Source of the DNA: Cyanobacteria bacterium UBA1221
GTDB lineage: Bacteria; Cyanobacteriota; Vampirovibrionia; Gastranaerophilales; Gastranaerophilaceae
Direction of reading: 5' to 3'
Length of the DNA: 16,688 bases
NCBI GenBank assembly: GCA_002309425.1
Contig: DBXD01000033.1
Span: 24,907-41,594, forward strand
Shown: positions 6,714-13,862 of the stretch, one piece after another
Layout of the letters: each line of letters opens with the position of its first letter
Position numbering within the stretch: position 1 is the stretch's first letter
Made by a program: the position numbers and the translations under genes
The notes under the pieces: generated by a model
Databases searched by the model: none
The model's input: the letters and a program-made list of their open reading frames with translations, nothing else
Told to the model about the DNA's origin: nothing

Positions 6714-7544
6714 ATGAGCGAGAAATCCTTATCTGTTGGTGCTGCAATGGATCCTGAATTGTTTGCTGCGCTTGGGCTTTGCGCAGGATACACCTTTGCA
6801 CCCAGAAAATATTCGCTGAAAAATCTTCTGGAAATGGAAGATGACAAGTTTTACAAACAGTATCCGGAGGGTACGGAAATAGCGAAGTCCGGCAAAAATG
6901 ATACCGCATTAGGCAAAATAATTGAGGGGAGAAAACAATACAAACAAGCCCACCGCTATAATGCCGAAGAAATCAGCGCTAAAGCAAAAATATGGAAGGA
7001 AAAATTTGATACCGTAGAAATCTCACAAGAGTTAAGAAACGAGTATGCAAAACAAAAGGATTTACTTCAAACTATTGCGAAAGAGAATAATTTTACAAGT
7101 ACTAACGAATCCTATTCCAGGTTAATACAAGAGGCTATACAAAAACCGGAAGATACTTCCGTAAAAGAAAGTCTCAGGGAGACCGGTTCCCGTCTTAACG
7201 GCATTCGGGAAAAACTTGCAGGAGTTATAGATGATTATTATAATGCATTCAAAAACATGACTCACGCCAAATATAAAAAAATAGCCGAAAACCCGACAAA
7301 ACATTTGGATATAACTGATGCATACAATGAATTGGAATCTGCAATAGCCAAACGCAATACATATGTATCGAGCAAACTGTTTGAACTTACAAACGAAGAA
7401 AGTCTGAAAAAAAGTTACGATGAAATTAAAGGTTCTATCCCGAAAGAGAGATTAAAATACGCTGCTATATGGGCTCTTTCGCTGGGAGCAGCTTCAGCAC
7501 TTATAAAGTTTATAGTAAATAAAACTTCTAACACTGCCGAATAA
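6714..7544 (+). CDS. C-terminally membrane-anchored coiled-coil protein of unknown function
   Basis: A 276-residue protein I cannot assign to a named family. The N-terminus has a Gly/Ala-rich, weakly hydrophobic segment (about 8-28) ending in GYTFAPRKYSLKNLL (25-39). The middle (about 60-245) is charged, helical and probably coiled coil. A hydrophobic stretch of about 20 residues (249-268) leaves only eight polar residues at the C-terminus, so it may be a tail-anchored inner-membrane protein with most of its mass in the cytoplasm. The N-terminal hydrophobic segment contains Asp and Glu and is not a classical signal peptide. The ATG at 6714 follows AGGAGG (6701-6706) by seven bases. It is a single-gene unit, divergent from the glycosyltransferase and ended by a strong terminator shared with the converging aminotransferase gene. 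Confidence 0.75.
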   Translation: MSEKSLSVGAAMDPELFAALGLCAGYTFAPRKYSLKNLLEMEDDKFYKQYPEGTEIAKSGKNDTALGKIIEGRKQYKQAHRYNAEEISAKAKIWKEKFDTVEISQELRNEYAKQKDLLQTIAKENNFTSTNESYSRLIQEAIQKPEDTSVKESLRETGSRLNGIREKLAGVIDDYYNAFKNMTHAKYKKIAENPTKHLDITDAYNELESAIAKRNTYVSSKLFELTNEESLKKSYDEIKGSIPKERLKYAAIWALSLGAASALIKFIVNKTSNTAE

Positions 7545-7558
7545 AATGATATGAAATA

Positions 7559-7593
7559 AAAAGGAGGGGAAACGTAACGTTTCCTCTCCTTTT
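7559..7593. terminator. Bidirectional rho-independent terminator between convergent genes
   Basis: Sixteen-base arms AAAAGGAGGGGAAACG (7559-7574) and CGTTTCCTCTCCTTTT (7578-7593) pair with a single G-U wobble around a three-base loop (in practice a slightly larger one). T-rich runs follow in both directions. It serves the plus-strand orphan ending at 7544 and the minus-strand aminotransferase ending at 7611. Confidence 0.9.
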
Positions 7594-7610
7594 GTATTAT
7601 TATTCACACA

Positions 7611-8735
7611 TTAAACACTTGCAACCGCTTTTGACTTTTCAATACATTCAATAAGAGTTGATGCAACTGTTCTCTGTTCTTCTTCCGTTAATTCGGGGAA
7701 CATCGGTAATGAAATTACCATTTCTGTATTTCTTTCAGAAACCGGTAAAGAACCTTTTCCGACACCCAGATATTCATGAACTTTTTGCAAGTGTAAAGGT
7801 ATCGGATAATACAACATTGCCCCTATACCACGTTCCTGAAGCATTTTATGAACTTCATCTCTGTTAGGAATTTTAACAGTGTACTGATGATAAACACAAT
7901 ATGTATCATCAAGCTCTTTCGGAGTCTGAATATCCGGACAGTCTTTAAACAACTGGTTGTAATAATATGCGTGTTTTCTTCTCATTTCATTCCAGTCTCT
8001 GATATGAGGAAGTTTTACTCTTAATATTGCGGACTGAATCTCATCAAGACGGCTGTTTACACCAATTTCATCATGGTGATAACGAACAGCACCGCCATGA
8101 TTACGAAGAGCAACGACTCTGTCCCTCAATTTTTCATCGCTTGTCATAATAAGACCGCCATCTCCCATGCCGCCTAAATTCTTAGTCGGATAGAAGCTCA
8201 GGCAGCCGAAATCACCAAACGTACCGACCATTTTACCTTTATAGAGAGCGCCGATAGCCTGACAACAGTCCTCGATTACATGAAGATTGTGTTTTCTTGC
8301 AACAGACATTATCGTATCCATATCACAAGGCTGACCATACAAATGAACAGGGATAATAGCCTTTGTTCTTGGGGTAATTGCCGCTTCTAACTTTGATGCA
8401 TCCATGTTAAACGTATCGGAATCAATATCAACAAATACAGGTTTTGCACCAACAATGCCGATAGCTTCTGTTGTCGCAACAAATGTAAACGCAACGGTAA
8501 TAACTTCATCACCGGCGCCGATATCCAATGCTCTTAAAGCCAAATGAAGTGCATCTGTACCTGAGTTTAATCCCACAGTGTATTTGCAGCCGATAAAATC
8601 CGCTAATTCCTGTTCCAAAGCCTTTGTATTAGGCCCTAAAATGTATGAGCCGGAGCGAAGAACTTCGCAAACAGCTTTTTCAACTTCTGCGCCAATTGTG
8701 GCATACTGACGTTTCGAATCTAAAATAGGTATCAT
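7611..8735 (-). CDS. DegT/DnrJ/EryC1/StrS-family sugar aminotransferase
   Basis: A 374-residue PLP-dependent enzyme of the sugar aminotransferase family, full length. It would transfer an amino group, usually from glutamate, to a nucleotide-linked keto-sugar used in surface glycans. Visible features are NSGTDALHLAL (57-67, phosphate binding), VIEDCCQA (153-160, Asp156 contacting the pyridine nitrogen and Gln159), SFYPTKNLGGMGDGG (180-194, with Schiff-base Lys185) and GVNSRLDEIQSAIL at about 225-238. C-terminal YYPIPLHLQ and LPMFPELTEEE fit the branch holding WbpE-, QdtB/FdtB- and ArnB-like enzymes. The exact sugar, and whether it aminates C3 or C4, cannot be read from sequence. The ATG at 8733-8735 follows AAGGAG (8742-8747) by six bases. 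It stands alone, without the dehydratase or acetyltransferase that often accompany such genes. Confidence 0.92.
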   Translation of the reverse strand: MIPILDSKRQYATIGAEVEKAVCEVLRSGSYILGPNTKALEQELADFIGCKYTVGLNSGTDALHLALRALDIGAGDEVITVAFTFVATTEAIGIVGAKPVFVDIDSDTFNMDASKLEAAITPRTKAIIPVHLYGQPCDMDTIMSVARKHNLHVIEDCCQAIGALYKGKMVGTFGDFGCLSFYPTKNLGGMGDGGLIMTSDEKLRDRVVALRNHGGAVRYHHDEIGVNSRLDEIQSAILRVKLPHIRDWNEMRRKHAYYYNQLFKDCPDIQTPKELDDTYCVYHQYTVKIPNRDEVHKMLQERGIGAMLYYPIPLHLQKVHEYLGVGKGSLPVSERNTEMVISLPMFPELTEEEQRTVASTLIECIEKSKAVASV

Positions 8736-8769
8736 ATTTTTCTCCTTTTTATACTGCCCCGATATTCTA

Positions 8770-8778
8770 AGTATAGCA
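8770..8778 (-). promoter_or_regulatory. Extended -10 promoter for the aminotransferase gene
   Basis: The minus strand reads TGCTATACT, an extended -10 with a five-of-six hexamer. No clear -35 box is present. Predicted start near 8763, leader about 28 bases. Confidence 0.5.
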
Positions 8779-8800
8779 CAGCATAAATCTGCCTTTATAT

Positions 8801-8837
8801 AAATTTAATAAGATAAAGAACTTATTTCATTAAATTT
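8801..8837. repeat. AT-only inverted repeat in the divergent intergenic region
   Basis: AAATTTAAT (8801-8809) pairs with ATTAAATTT (8829-8837); AAG (8810-8812) can extend it with CTT (8821-8823) across a bulge. It lies in the 215-base gap between the aminotransferase and the first tandem paralog. All-AT arms arise easily by chance in such DNA. Confidence 0.35.
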
Positions 8838-8853
8838 TAATCTTGCTATTTTT

Positions 8854-8873
8854 AAATTTACACCTGTAAATTT
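8854..8873. promoter_or_regulatory. Perfect palindrome AAATTTACA-CC-TGTAAATTT, possible operator
   Basis: Two nine-base arms separated by CC form a perfect dyad, followed at once by a further half-site-like TTGTAAACT (8874-8882). The core TACAnnTGTA matches the type of site bound by CopY/BlaI-family repressors, but no such regulator is encoded here. It sits about 80 bases before the first tandem paralog. The gap 8736-8950 otherwise shows the extended -10 above and no convincing plus-strand promoter. Confidence 0.45.
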
Positions 8874-8950
8874 TTGTAAACTAAAATCTTGTAATATAAC
8901 AAATTTTTCTGATTACGGATTTTTACAAAAATAAAAAAGAGGTTTTTATT

Positions 8951-9511
8951 ATGAAAATACTCCCATATCAAAGACTTTGCGCACCCGCAGCGAAACAAAA
9001 TTTTAATTCTGTATGCTCTGTATCGTGTGCCTATGTAGATGGTGAATACTACGGATACAGACAGCATGAAGTCCTTCACGATGCGGCAAGTGCATTATCA
9101 GCACAGATGCACCAAGGAACTCTTGAGCCGGATATCCAAGAAAAAGTTTACGAATATTTCCCTGATTTTACGGATAAAGGACCTACCGCTACAGCTTGTC
9201 ACCACAAAAACAGTAAAGGAAAATACTTTAGTCGTCAAAATTGGAGCAATGTCCTTACCGGATACGATGCTATTAAGTACAGAGACTGTACTTTCCCTGA
9301 TGACACCCCGGACGAAAAAAAAGCTAAGCAGTTAGACACCTTTGAAAAAATTTTAAAAGATTCCCCAAGAGTTAATGAACTTTGTGTATTCGCAAAAACA
9401 GAAGAAAAGAAAGTGAAAGGGATAATAAAAAAGGTAATGACCGTTACAGATATTAAACTTGCATCAGAAGTCCCACCCGTAAGAGGAAAAGAGCATACTT
9501 ATAAAGCTTAG
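8951..9511 (+). CDS. Orphan protein, first of a tandem paralog pair
   Basis: A 186-residue protein with no signal peptide, not recognised. It is clearly paralogous to the next gene: ungapped over the first 83 residues, with MKILPY, RL, QNFNS (16-20), DGEYYG (30-35), FPD (70-72) and the AC-x-H motif (C83) shared. All four cysteines of the shorter paralog are matched here (C22, C83, C113, C145); this copy has two more (C10, C26). It also has a longer C-terminal tail (about 162-186) rich in Pro, Lys and Glu, and an insertion around 88-97. The ATG follows AGAGG (8938-8942) by eight bases, the same arrangement as in the second copy. The fold is probably mixed alpha/beta; no enzymatic motif is evident. 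Confidence 0.75.
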   Translation: MKILPYQRLCAPAAKQNFNSVCSVSCAYVDGEYYGYRQHEVLHDAASALSAQMHQGTLEPDIQEKVYEYFPDFTDKGPTATACHHKNSKGKYFSRQNWSNVLTGYDAIKYRDCTFPDDTPDEKKAKQLDTFEKILKDSPRVNELCVFAKTEEKKVKGIIKKVMTVTDIKLASEVPPVRGKEHTYKA

Positions 9512-9535
9512 CGAATATAAAAAGAGGTTTCAACT

Positions 9536-10039
9536 ATGAAAATACTTCCCTACAACAGACTTTACTCAAATAGCGCAACGCAAAATTTTAATTCAATATG
9601 CACCGTAAAATCAGCAGTCATAGATGGCGAATACTACGGGCAGGCAAGAGAAACAACACTTAATCAGGCTGCCCGGGCGCTGTCTTCAGTTATACACGAA
9701 GGCAGTCTGCGCGGAACAGCCTTAGAGAAAGCTCAGCAGTTCTTTCCTGATTCAACAAAAGGAATTGCAACGACCGTTGCCTGCTCTCATATCCGAAAGA
9801 ACAGGGTAAACGTTTTAGTGGGAAAAGAAGCAGAAACGTACTGCGACGTATTTAATTCTCCCATCCGCAGTGACAGACAAAGATCAAAGGGTGTAGAAAC
9901 AATAGATAAAATTATTCGGGATAATAACCCTGAGAGTATCTGTATATACGCAACCAGCACGAAGAACGGTAATCTGACAATTAAAAATATCGTTAAAGCA
10001 GCAGAAGTTTCAAAAGACAATTACCTTAACATCTTTTAA
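9536..10039 (+). CDS. Orphan protein, second of a tandem paralog pair
   Basis: A 167-residue paralog of the preceding gene, 24 bases downstream and surely co-transcribed. Of the first 35 aligned residues 23 are identical, after which similarity falls. Shared marks are MKILPY, QNFNS, DGEYYG, the helix with AA-x-ALS (45-50), FPD (70-72), VAC-x-H (82-85) and a C-terminal strand around C136 followed by a second strand near 147-153. Cysteines are at 22, 83, 103 and 136. No signal peptide, no membrane segment and no family assignment. Its ribosome binding site AAAAGAGGTTT and eight-base spacing copy those of the first gene, so the duplication included the translation start region. No terminator separates it from the SLH gene downstream. 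Confidence 0.75.
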   Translation: MKILPYNRLYSNSATQNFNSICTVKSAVIDGEYYGQARETTLNQAARALSSVIHEGSLRGTALEKAQQFFPDSTKGIATTVACSHIRKNRVNVLVGKEAETYCDVFNSPIRSDRQRSKGVETIDKIIRDNNPESICIYATSTKNGNLTIKNIVKAAEVSKDNYLNIF

Positions 10040-10046
10040 AAACTAC

Positions 10047-10075
10047 TTGTATGTAATCATTATTCAAAGTAACAT
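10047..10075 (+). promoter_or_regulatory. Weak candidate promoter for the SLH gene
   Basis: TTGTAT (10047-10052), 17-base spacer and TAACAT (10070-10075). Both boxes match only four of six consensus bases. Spacing and position, about 33 bases before the ATG at 10108, are the main support. Confidence 0.25.
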
Positions 10076-10107
10076 GTATCTGTAATTTGAAAATAGGAGA
10101 GTTTGAG

Positions 10108-11262
10108 ATGAAAAATTTGATTAAGGGAATGCTGTGTACTGCGGTTATTGCGTTTGGAATCATGCCGGCTATGGCATTTCAGTTTCCTGACGTTGCAATA
10201 AACCACTGGGCAGCATCACAGATAAATATTTTATCCGATGAGGGAGTTATCGTAGGATATCCTGACGGGACATTTAAGCCTGATGACAATGTAACAAGGG
10301 CAGAATTTGCATCTATGGCAATCAAAGCACTGGGACAGGAGCATACAAAGGTTGCACAACCCGTTGAGTTCACCGATATAACAAGAGATTATTGGGCATA
10401 TGATGCTATTCAAAAAGCCTTATATTTTGATTTAATTTCAAGTTCAAAAGAGGGTTCTCTGTTCAGACCTGATGATAACGTATCAAGAGAAGAAGCTACT
10501 ACCGTTGCTGTTAATGCTTTAACGACAGAGCAAATCAGTCCGGCAAAAGCTCTTGAAGTTTTATCAAAAAAGTATGCTGATGTAGGAAGCATTTCTAAAG
10601 AATTTTTAATTCCTGCCGGCAAATCGGAAATATTAAACATGATTGTTGTCGCACCGGGCAAATCTCAGCCTGTGCTTGAACCTGCGAGACCCGCAACGAG
10701 AGCGGAAGTCGCAGCAATCTTATATAATATGAGAGAGCAGGCAAAACTTAACCCGAATGCAAAACTTGCGGAAGCTATGCGTAAAAAAACAGGTAACGGA
10801 TATGTTATAGAAGGAGCAACGGTTCAGGGAAGTATCGGGACTATTCCCGCAGGGGCAATCGTTCCTATCAAACTTACAAAATATGTATCTTCTCAGTCAT
10901 CTCAGGCAGGAGATGTATATGTTGCCGTTGCACCACAAAATTACACAACAAAAGACAAATACATTTTGGTATATGAAAATTCAAACTTCAAAGGACAACT
11001 GCTTGATGTAAGAAGCGGAAAATGGTTTGTAAGAAACGGGGTACTTGTTTATGAAAACTCGTTGATTACAACAGGTAACGATCAAATAACCGATTTTAAA
11101 GCAACGGGAGAATTGTCTAAAAACAGGAATTGGTTTATGAAGTTTGTCAGAGCGACATTAAAGGGCGAAAAACTTGATGCTGCACCAACGGATGTTGTAT
11201 ATATGAGATTACTTAAACCCGTAAAAATCGACCTTACAAACGGCTGGATATACGAAGACTAA
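10108..11262 (+). CDS. Exported SLH-domain protein, probable cell-wall anchor
   Basis: A 384-residue exported protein. I take the ATG at 10108, not the in-frame TTG at 10087, because AGGAG (10095-10099) is well placed for it and the signal peptide then starts cleanly. The signal peptide covers 1-23 and ends MPAMA. Three S-layer-homology units follow at about 25-76, 88-137 and 156-208, marked by FPDV, the HWA and YWA aromatic positions, and TRAE, SREE and TRAE. SLH units bind secondary cell-wall polysaccharide, often pyruvylated, on peptidoglycan. Residues about 230-384 form a beta-rich domain (IPAGAIVPIKLTKYVSS, then several strands) of unknown role, without an obvious outer-membrane barrel. 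The protein may bind the wall in the periplasm or help tether the outer membrane, as SLH proteins do in Cyanobacteria and Negativicutes. The third unit is more divergent than the first two. Confidence 0.88.
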   Translation: MKNLIKGMLCTAVIAFGIMPAMAFQFPDVAINHWAASQINILSDEGVIVGYPDGTFKPDDNVTRAEFASMAIKALGQEHTKVAQPVEFTDITRDYWAYDAIQKALYFDLISSSKEGSLFRPDDNVSREEATTVAVNALTTEQISPAKALEVLSKKYADVGSISKEFLIPAGKSEILNMIVVAPGKSQPVLEPARPATRAEVAAILYNMREQAKLNPNAKLAEAMRKKTGNGYVIEGATVQGSIGTIPAGAIVPIKLTKYVSSQSSQAGDVYVAVAPQNYTTKDKYILVYENSNFKGQLLDVRSGKWFVRNGVLVYENSLITTGNDQITDFKATGELSKNRNWFMKFVRATLKGEKLDAAPTDVVYMRLLKPVKIDLTNGWIYED

Positions 11263-11273
11263 TATATTAAACT

Positions 11274-12212
11274 ATGTCAAAAGAAGAACAAATAAACGAA
11301 TTACAGGAAATACTAAAAGAAGACTCCGAGAATTACAGGGCAAGGAGAGAACTTGCCCTGATTCTTTTGGATTACGGGTATCCCAAAGAGGCCGTACAAC
11401 ATATTTTATACCTGTTATCAAAAATTCCTGAGGACGAAGAACTTTATTATAACCTTGGAATTGCATACGAAAAGTTAAAATTATTTGAAGATGCAAAAGA
11501 TGCATATATTAAAGCGGTTAACTTATCGGATAATAATATCGATGCATTATATAATCTTGGGTTAGTATATTTTGAACTAAAGGACTATGAAAACAGCATA
11601 GATTGTTTTAATAAGGTAATAGAAACCGATTCAGAGGATTCTAATTCCTATTTTAATTTGGGGCTTTGTTATTTTAAGACGGAAAAATATGACGAAGCTT
11701 TGGATAATTTTCAAAAAACAATTGCAATTAACGATGAAGATATATATGCACATTTTTATGCGGGGAACATATATTTTCAAAGGGATAATTTAGATTTTGC
11801 AAAAGATGAATTTAACCGGGTAATTGAACTGTCCCCGGATTACAGCTGGGCATACTATAACCTTGCATGTATAGCATACAGAGAAGAAGATTACCAGGAA
11901 GTATCAGACTGTCTGGATAAAACACTGGAATTAAATCCTAAAGATGAATCCGCTTATATTAATTATGCAAAATTTTTAACAAAAATGGAAATGTACTCGG
12001 AAGCAAAAACCATTATGGATGAAGCCGTTCAAAATTGTCAGAATGCCGGACAGTTGAGTTATTATGCTGCACAAATTGCAAAAGCAGAAGGTAACAGCGA
12101 AGATTACGTAAAATACCTTAATGATGCTATTACCAACAAAGACACCCTTTCTATGGATATATATAAGGTAATGGCGGAACTTGAAAAGTTTAAAGACAGT
12201 AACGCAGTTTAA
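11274..12212 (+). CDS. Tetratricopeptide repeat (TPR) protein
   Basis: A 312-residue cytoplasmic protein made almost wholly of about eight 34-residue TPR units, starting near residues 20, 56, 90, 124, 158, 192, 226 and 260. The central units are canonical (YNLGLVYFELKDYENSIDCF, for example); the last two have decayed. TPR arrays form superhelices that bind partner proteins, so it is likely a scaffold or adaptor; the partner is unknown. There is no signal peptide. It lies 11 bases after the SLH gene. No Shine-Dalgarno sequence precedes the ATG at 11274, but a TATATT box (11263-11268) ends five bases before it, so translation could be leaderless or coupled to the upstream gene. The neighbouring histidine kinase suggests a role in signalling. 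Confidence 0.88.
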   Translation: MSKEEQINELQEILKEDSENYRARRELALILLDYGYPKEAVQHILYLLSKIPEDEELYYNLGIAYEKLKLFEDAKDAYIKAVNLSDNNIDALYNLGLVYFELKDYENSIDCFNKVIETDSEDSNSYFNLGLCYFKTEKYDEALDNFQKTIAINDEDIYAHFYAGNIYFQRDNLDFAKDEFNRVIELSPDYSWAYYNLACIAYREEDYQEVSDCLDKTLELNPKDESAYINYAKFLTKMEMYSEAKTIMDEAVQNCQNAGQLSYYAAQIAKAEGNSEDYVKYLNDAITNKDTLSMDIYKVMAELEKFKDSNAV

Positions 12213-12240
12213 TATAGTTTATTGCAAGTTTGTAACGTAT

Positions 12241-12269
12241 TTGTTTTATCTTAAAAAATAGCATATTAT
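12241..12269 (+). promoter_or_regulatory. Promoter giving a probable leaderless histidine kinase mRNA
   Basis: TTGTTT (12241-12246), 17-base spacer and TATTAT (12264-12269). The usual start, about seven bases past the -10 box, falls on the A of the ATG at 12276. There is no Shine-Dalgarno sequence between. Confidence 0.45.
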
Positions 12270-12275
12270 TATGTT

Positions 12276-13862
12276 ATGAAAGATTCAAGGATTATTATAG
12301 TTGACGATGAGAAAATGGTTACCTCCGCTTTTAAGACACTTTTAAAAGTAGATGGTTATACCAATGTTGAAGGCTTCAACAACCCGGCAGAGGCTGTTAA
12401 ATATTTAAAGGAAAACTCTCCGGATTTGATTATTTCAGATTTTATGATGCCGGAAATGAACGGACTGGAATTTCTTACGGAAGCAAAGAAATTACACCCC
12501 GAAGTCAGTATGATTATGCTGACAGGCTATGCGGATAAAGAGAATGCCATCCGTGCAATTAATGAAATAGGGTTATATAAGTACATAGAAAAGCCCTGGG
12601 ATAATGATGACTTACTGATGAATATAAGAAACGGAATTGAGCGCAGTCATTTATTGTCAGATTTGAGAGAAAAAATAAACGAACTGGAAGAGGCAAAACA
12701 TCAGCTGGAAATTTATTCTAATGATTTGGAAAGACTGGTTGCAGAGAGAACAAAGGACTTGACTATTGCAAACAACAAACTGTCGGGCATAATAAACTAC
12801 TGTGCCGACGGTATTATTATTCTTGACCAAAACGGCAACATCTCTCAGGTAAATCCCGTATGTGAAAATATGACAGGTCTAAGTGAAACATCCTTATGCA
12901 ATATGAAATTTCAGGAAATTGCATACCTCACGGATAAACACGATAATGATTCAATAAATAACAAAGAGGGCGGCATTTTCGGATTAAACAAAGATACAAA
13001 CGATATTCTTGTAAAAAATTGTATGATTGTTAATAAGTTAAGCGAAACGGAAACACCTGTTGAAATAAATCTTGCCGCAATAAATTCCGAAAATGAAGAT
13101 TTAAGATATGTCGGGGTAATAAGAGATGTCAGCAAACAAAAAGAAACAGAAAGATTGAGGGATGATTTTATCGCAACCCTTACTCACGATTTAAGAACTC
13201 CGCTTTTAGCGGCAATTCAGACACTTAAATTTTTCTTGGACGGCTCACTTGGGCCTGTTGAAGAAAAACAGGCTGTTCTGCTCTCAACAATGCTTCAGAG
13301 TAATGAAGATTTACTAGGTTTGGTAAATGCACTTTTAGAAGTTTACAGGTTTGAAAGCGGCAAACTCACATTGTGCAAAACTGTATTCCCGATAAAAGAA
13401 CTTGTTACACAGTGTTATGACGAATTAAAGTCGCTTGCAGACAAAAAAAATATTGATTTTAAACTGGATTGCGACATTGATGATAAACTTGAAATTACTG
13501 CAGATAAAGCTGAAATAAAAAGGGTTATGATAAATTTGTGCGGTAATGCCGTTAATTACACAAACAAAGGCGGGGAAATCGTGATTACCGCAAAAGCAGA
13601 ATCGGAGGATTTTATATTCTCAGTCGCAGATAACGGCAACGGGATACCTAAAGAAGATATACCCAAACTGTTCAGCAGATTTTCACAGGGAACAACACGC
13701 AAACGCTCTACGGGTACCGGTTTGGGATTATATTTATCCAGACAGATTATTGAGGCTCACGGAGGAAAAATATGGCTGGACAGCAAGCTTAATAAAGGCA
13801 GTGAATTTACATTTTTACTTACAAACGTAGTTAAAGAAGAAAGACAGGTTGCAAATGGTTAA
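12276..13862 (+). CDS. Histidine kinase with N-terminal receiver and PAS domains
   Basis: A 528-residue soluble sensor kinase with no membrane segments. A receiver domain fills about 4-122: acidic pair D10/D11, phosphoacceptor D55 in ISDFMMP, T83, and K106 in the EKPW motif. A coiled coil (about 124-170) leads to a PAS domain (about 168-287: NYCADGIIILDQNGNISQVN and the closing GVIRDVSKQKE). The HisKA helix has the H-box LTHDLRTPL with H304. The ATPase domain shows the N-box NLCGNAVNYT (420-429), DNGNGIP (452-458), LFSRFSQG (465-472) and GTGLGLYL (480-487). All catalytic residues are intact. It therefore accepts a phosphoryl signal at its own receiver, senses something through PAS in the cytoplasm, and probably phosphorylates the response regulator whose gene overlaps its end by eight bases. 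Confidence 0.93.
   Translation: MKDSRIIIVDDEKMVTSAFKTLLKVDGYTNVEGFNNPAEAVKYLKENSPDLIISDFMMPEMNGLEFLTEAKKLHPEVSMIMLTGYADKENAIRAINEIGLYKYIEKPWDNDDLLMNIRNGIERSHLLSDLREKINELEEAKHQLEIYSNDLERLVAERTKDLTIANNKLSGIINYCADGIIILDQNGNISQVNPVCENMTGLSETSLCNMKFQEIAYLTDKHDNDSINNKEGGIFGLNKDTNDILVKNCMIVNKLSETETPVEINLAAINSENEDLRYVGVIRDVSKQKETERLRDDFIATLTHDLRTPLLAAIQTLKFFLDGSLGPVEEKQAVLLSTMLQSNEDLLGLVNALLEVYRFESGKLTLCKTVFPIKELVTQCYDELKSLADKKNIDFKLDCDIDDKLEITADKAEIKRVMINLCGNAVNYTNKGGEIVITAKAESEDFIFSVADNGNGIPKEDIPKLFSRFSQGTTRKRSTGTGLGLYLSRQIIEAHGGKIWLDSKLNKGSEFTFLLTNVVKEERQVANG

Noticed and set aside
8858..9079. Minus-strand open frame in the divergent gap before the first paralog
   Set aside because: Overlaps the start of the first paralog, has no ribosome binding site, and its composition is that of random AT-rich translation.
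10087..10107. TTG start seven codons before the SLH protein
   Set aside because: The ribosome binding site AGGAG lies inside this extension and fits the ATG at 10108, which also gives a normal signal peptide.
13849..13854. TTG start two codons before the response regulator
   Set aside because: The ATG at 13855 gives the expected receiver N-terminus and is better spaced from AGGT.
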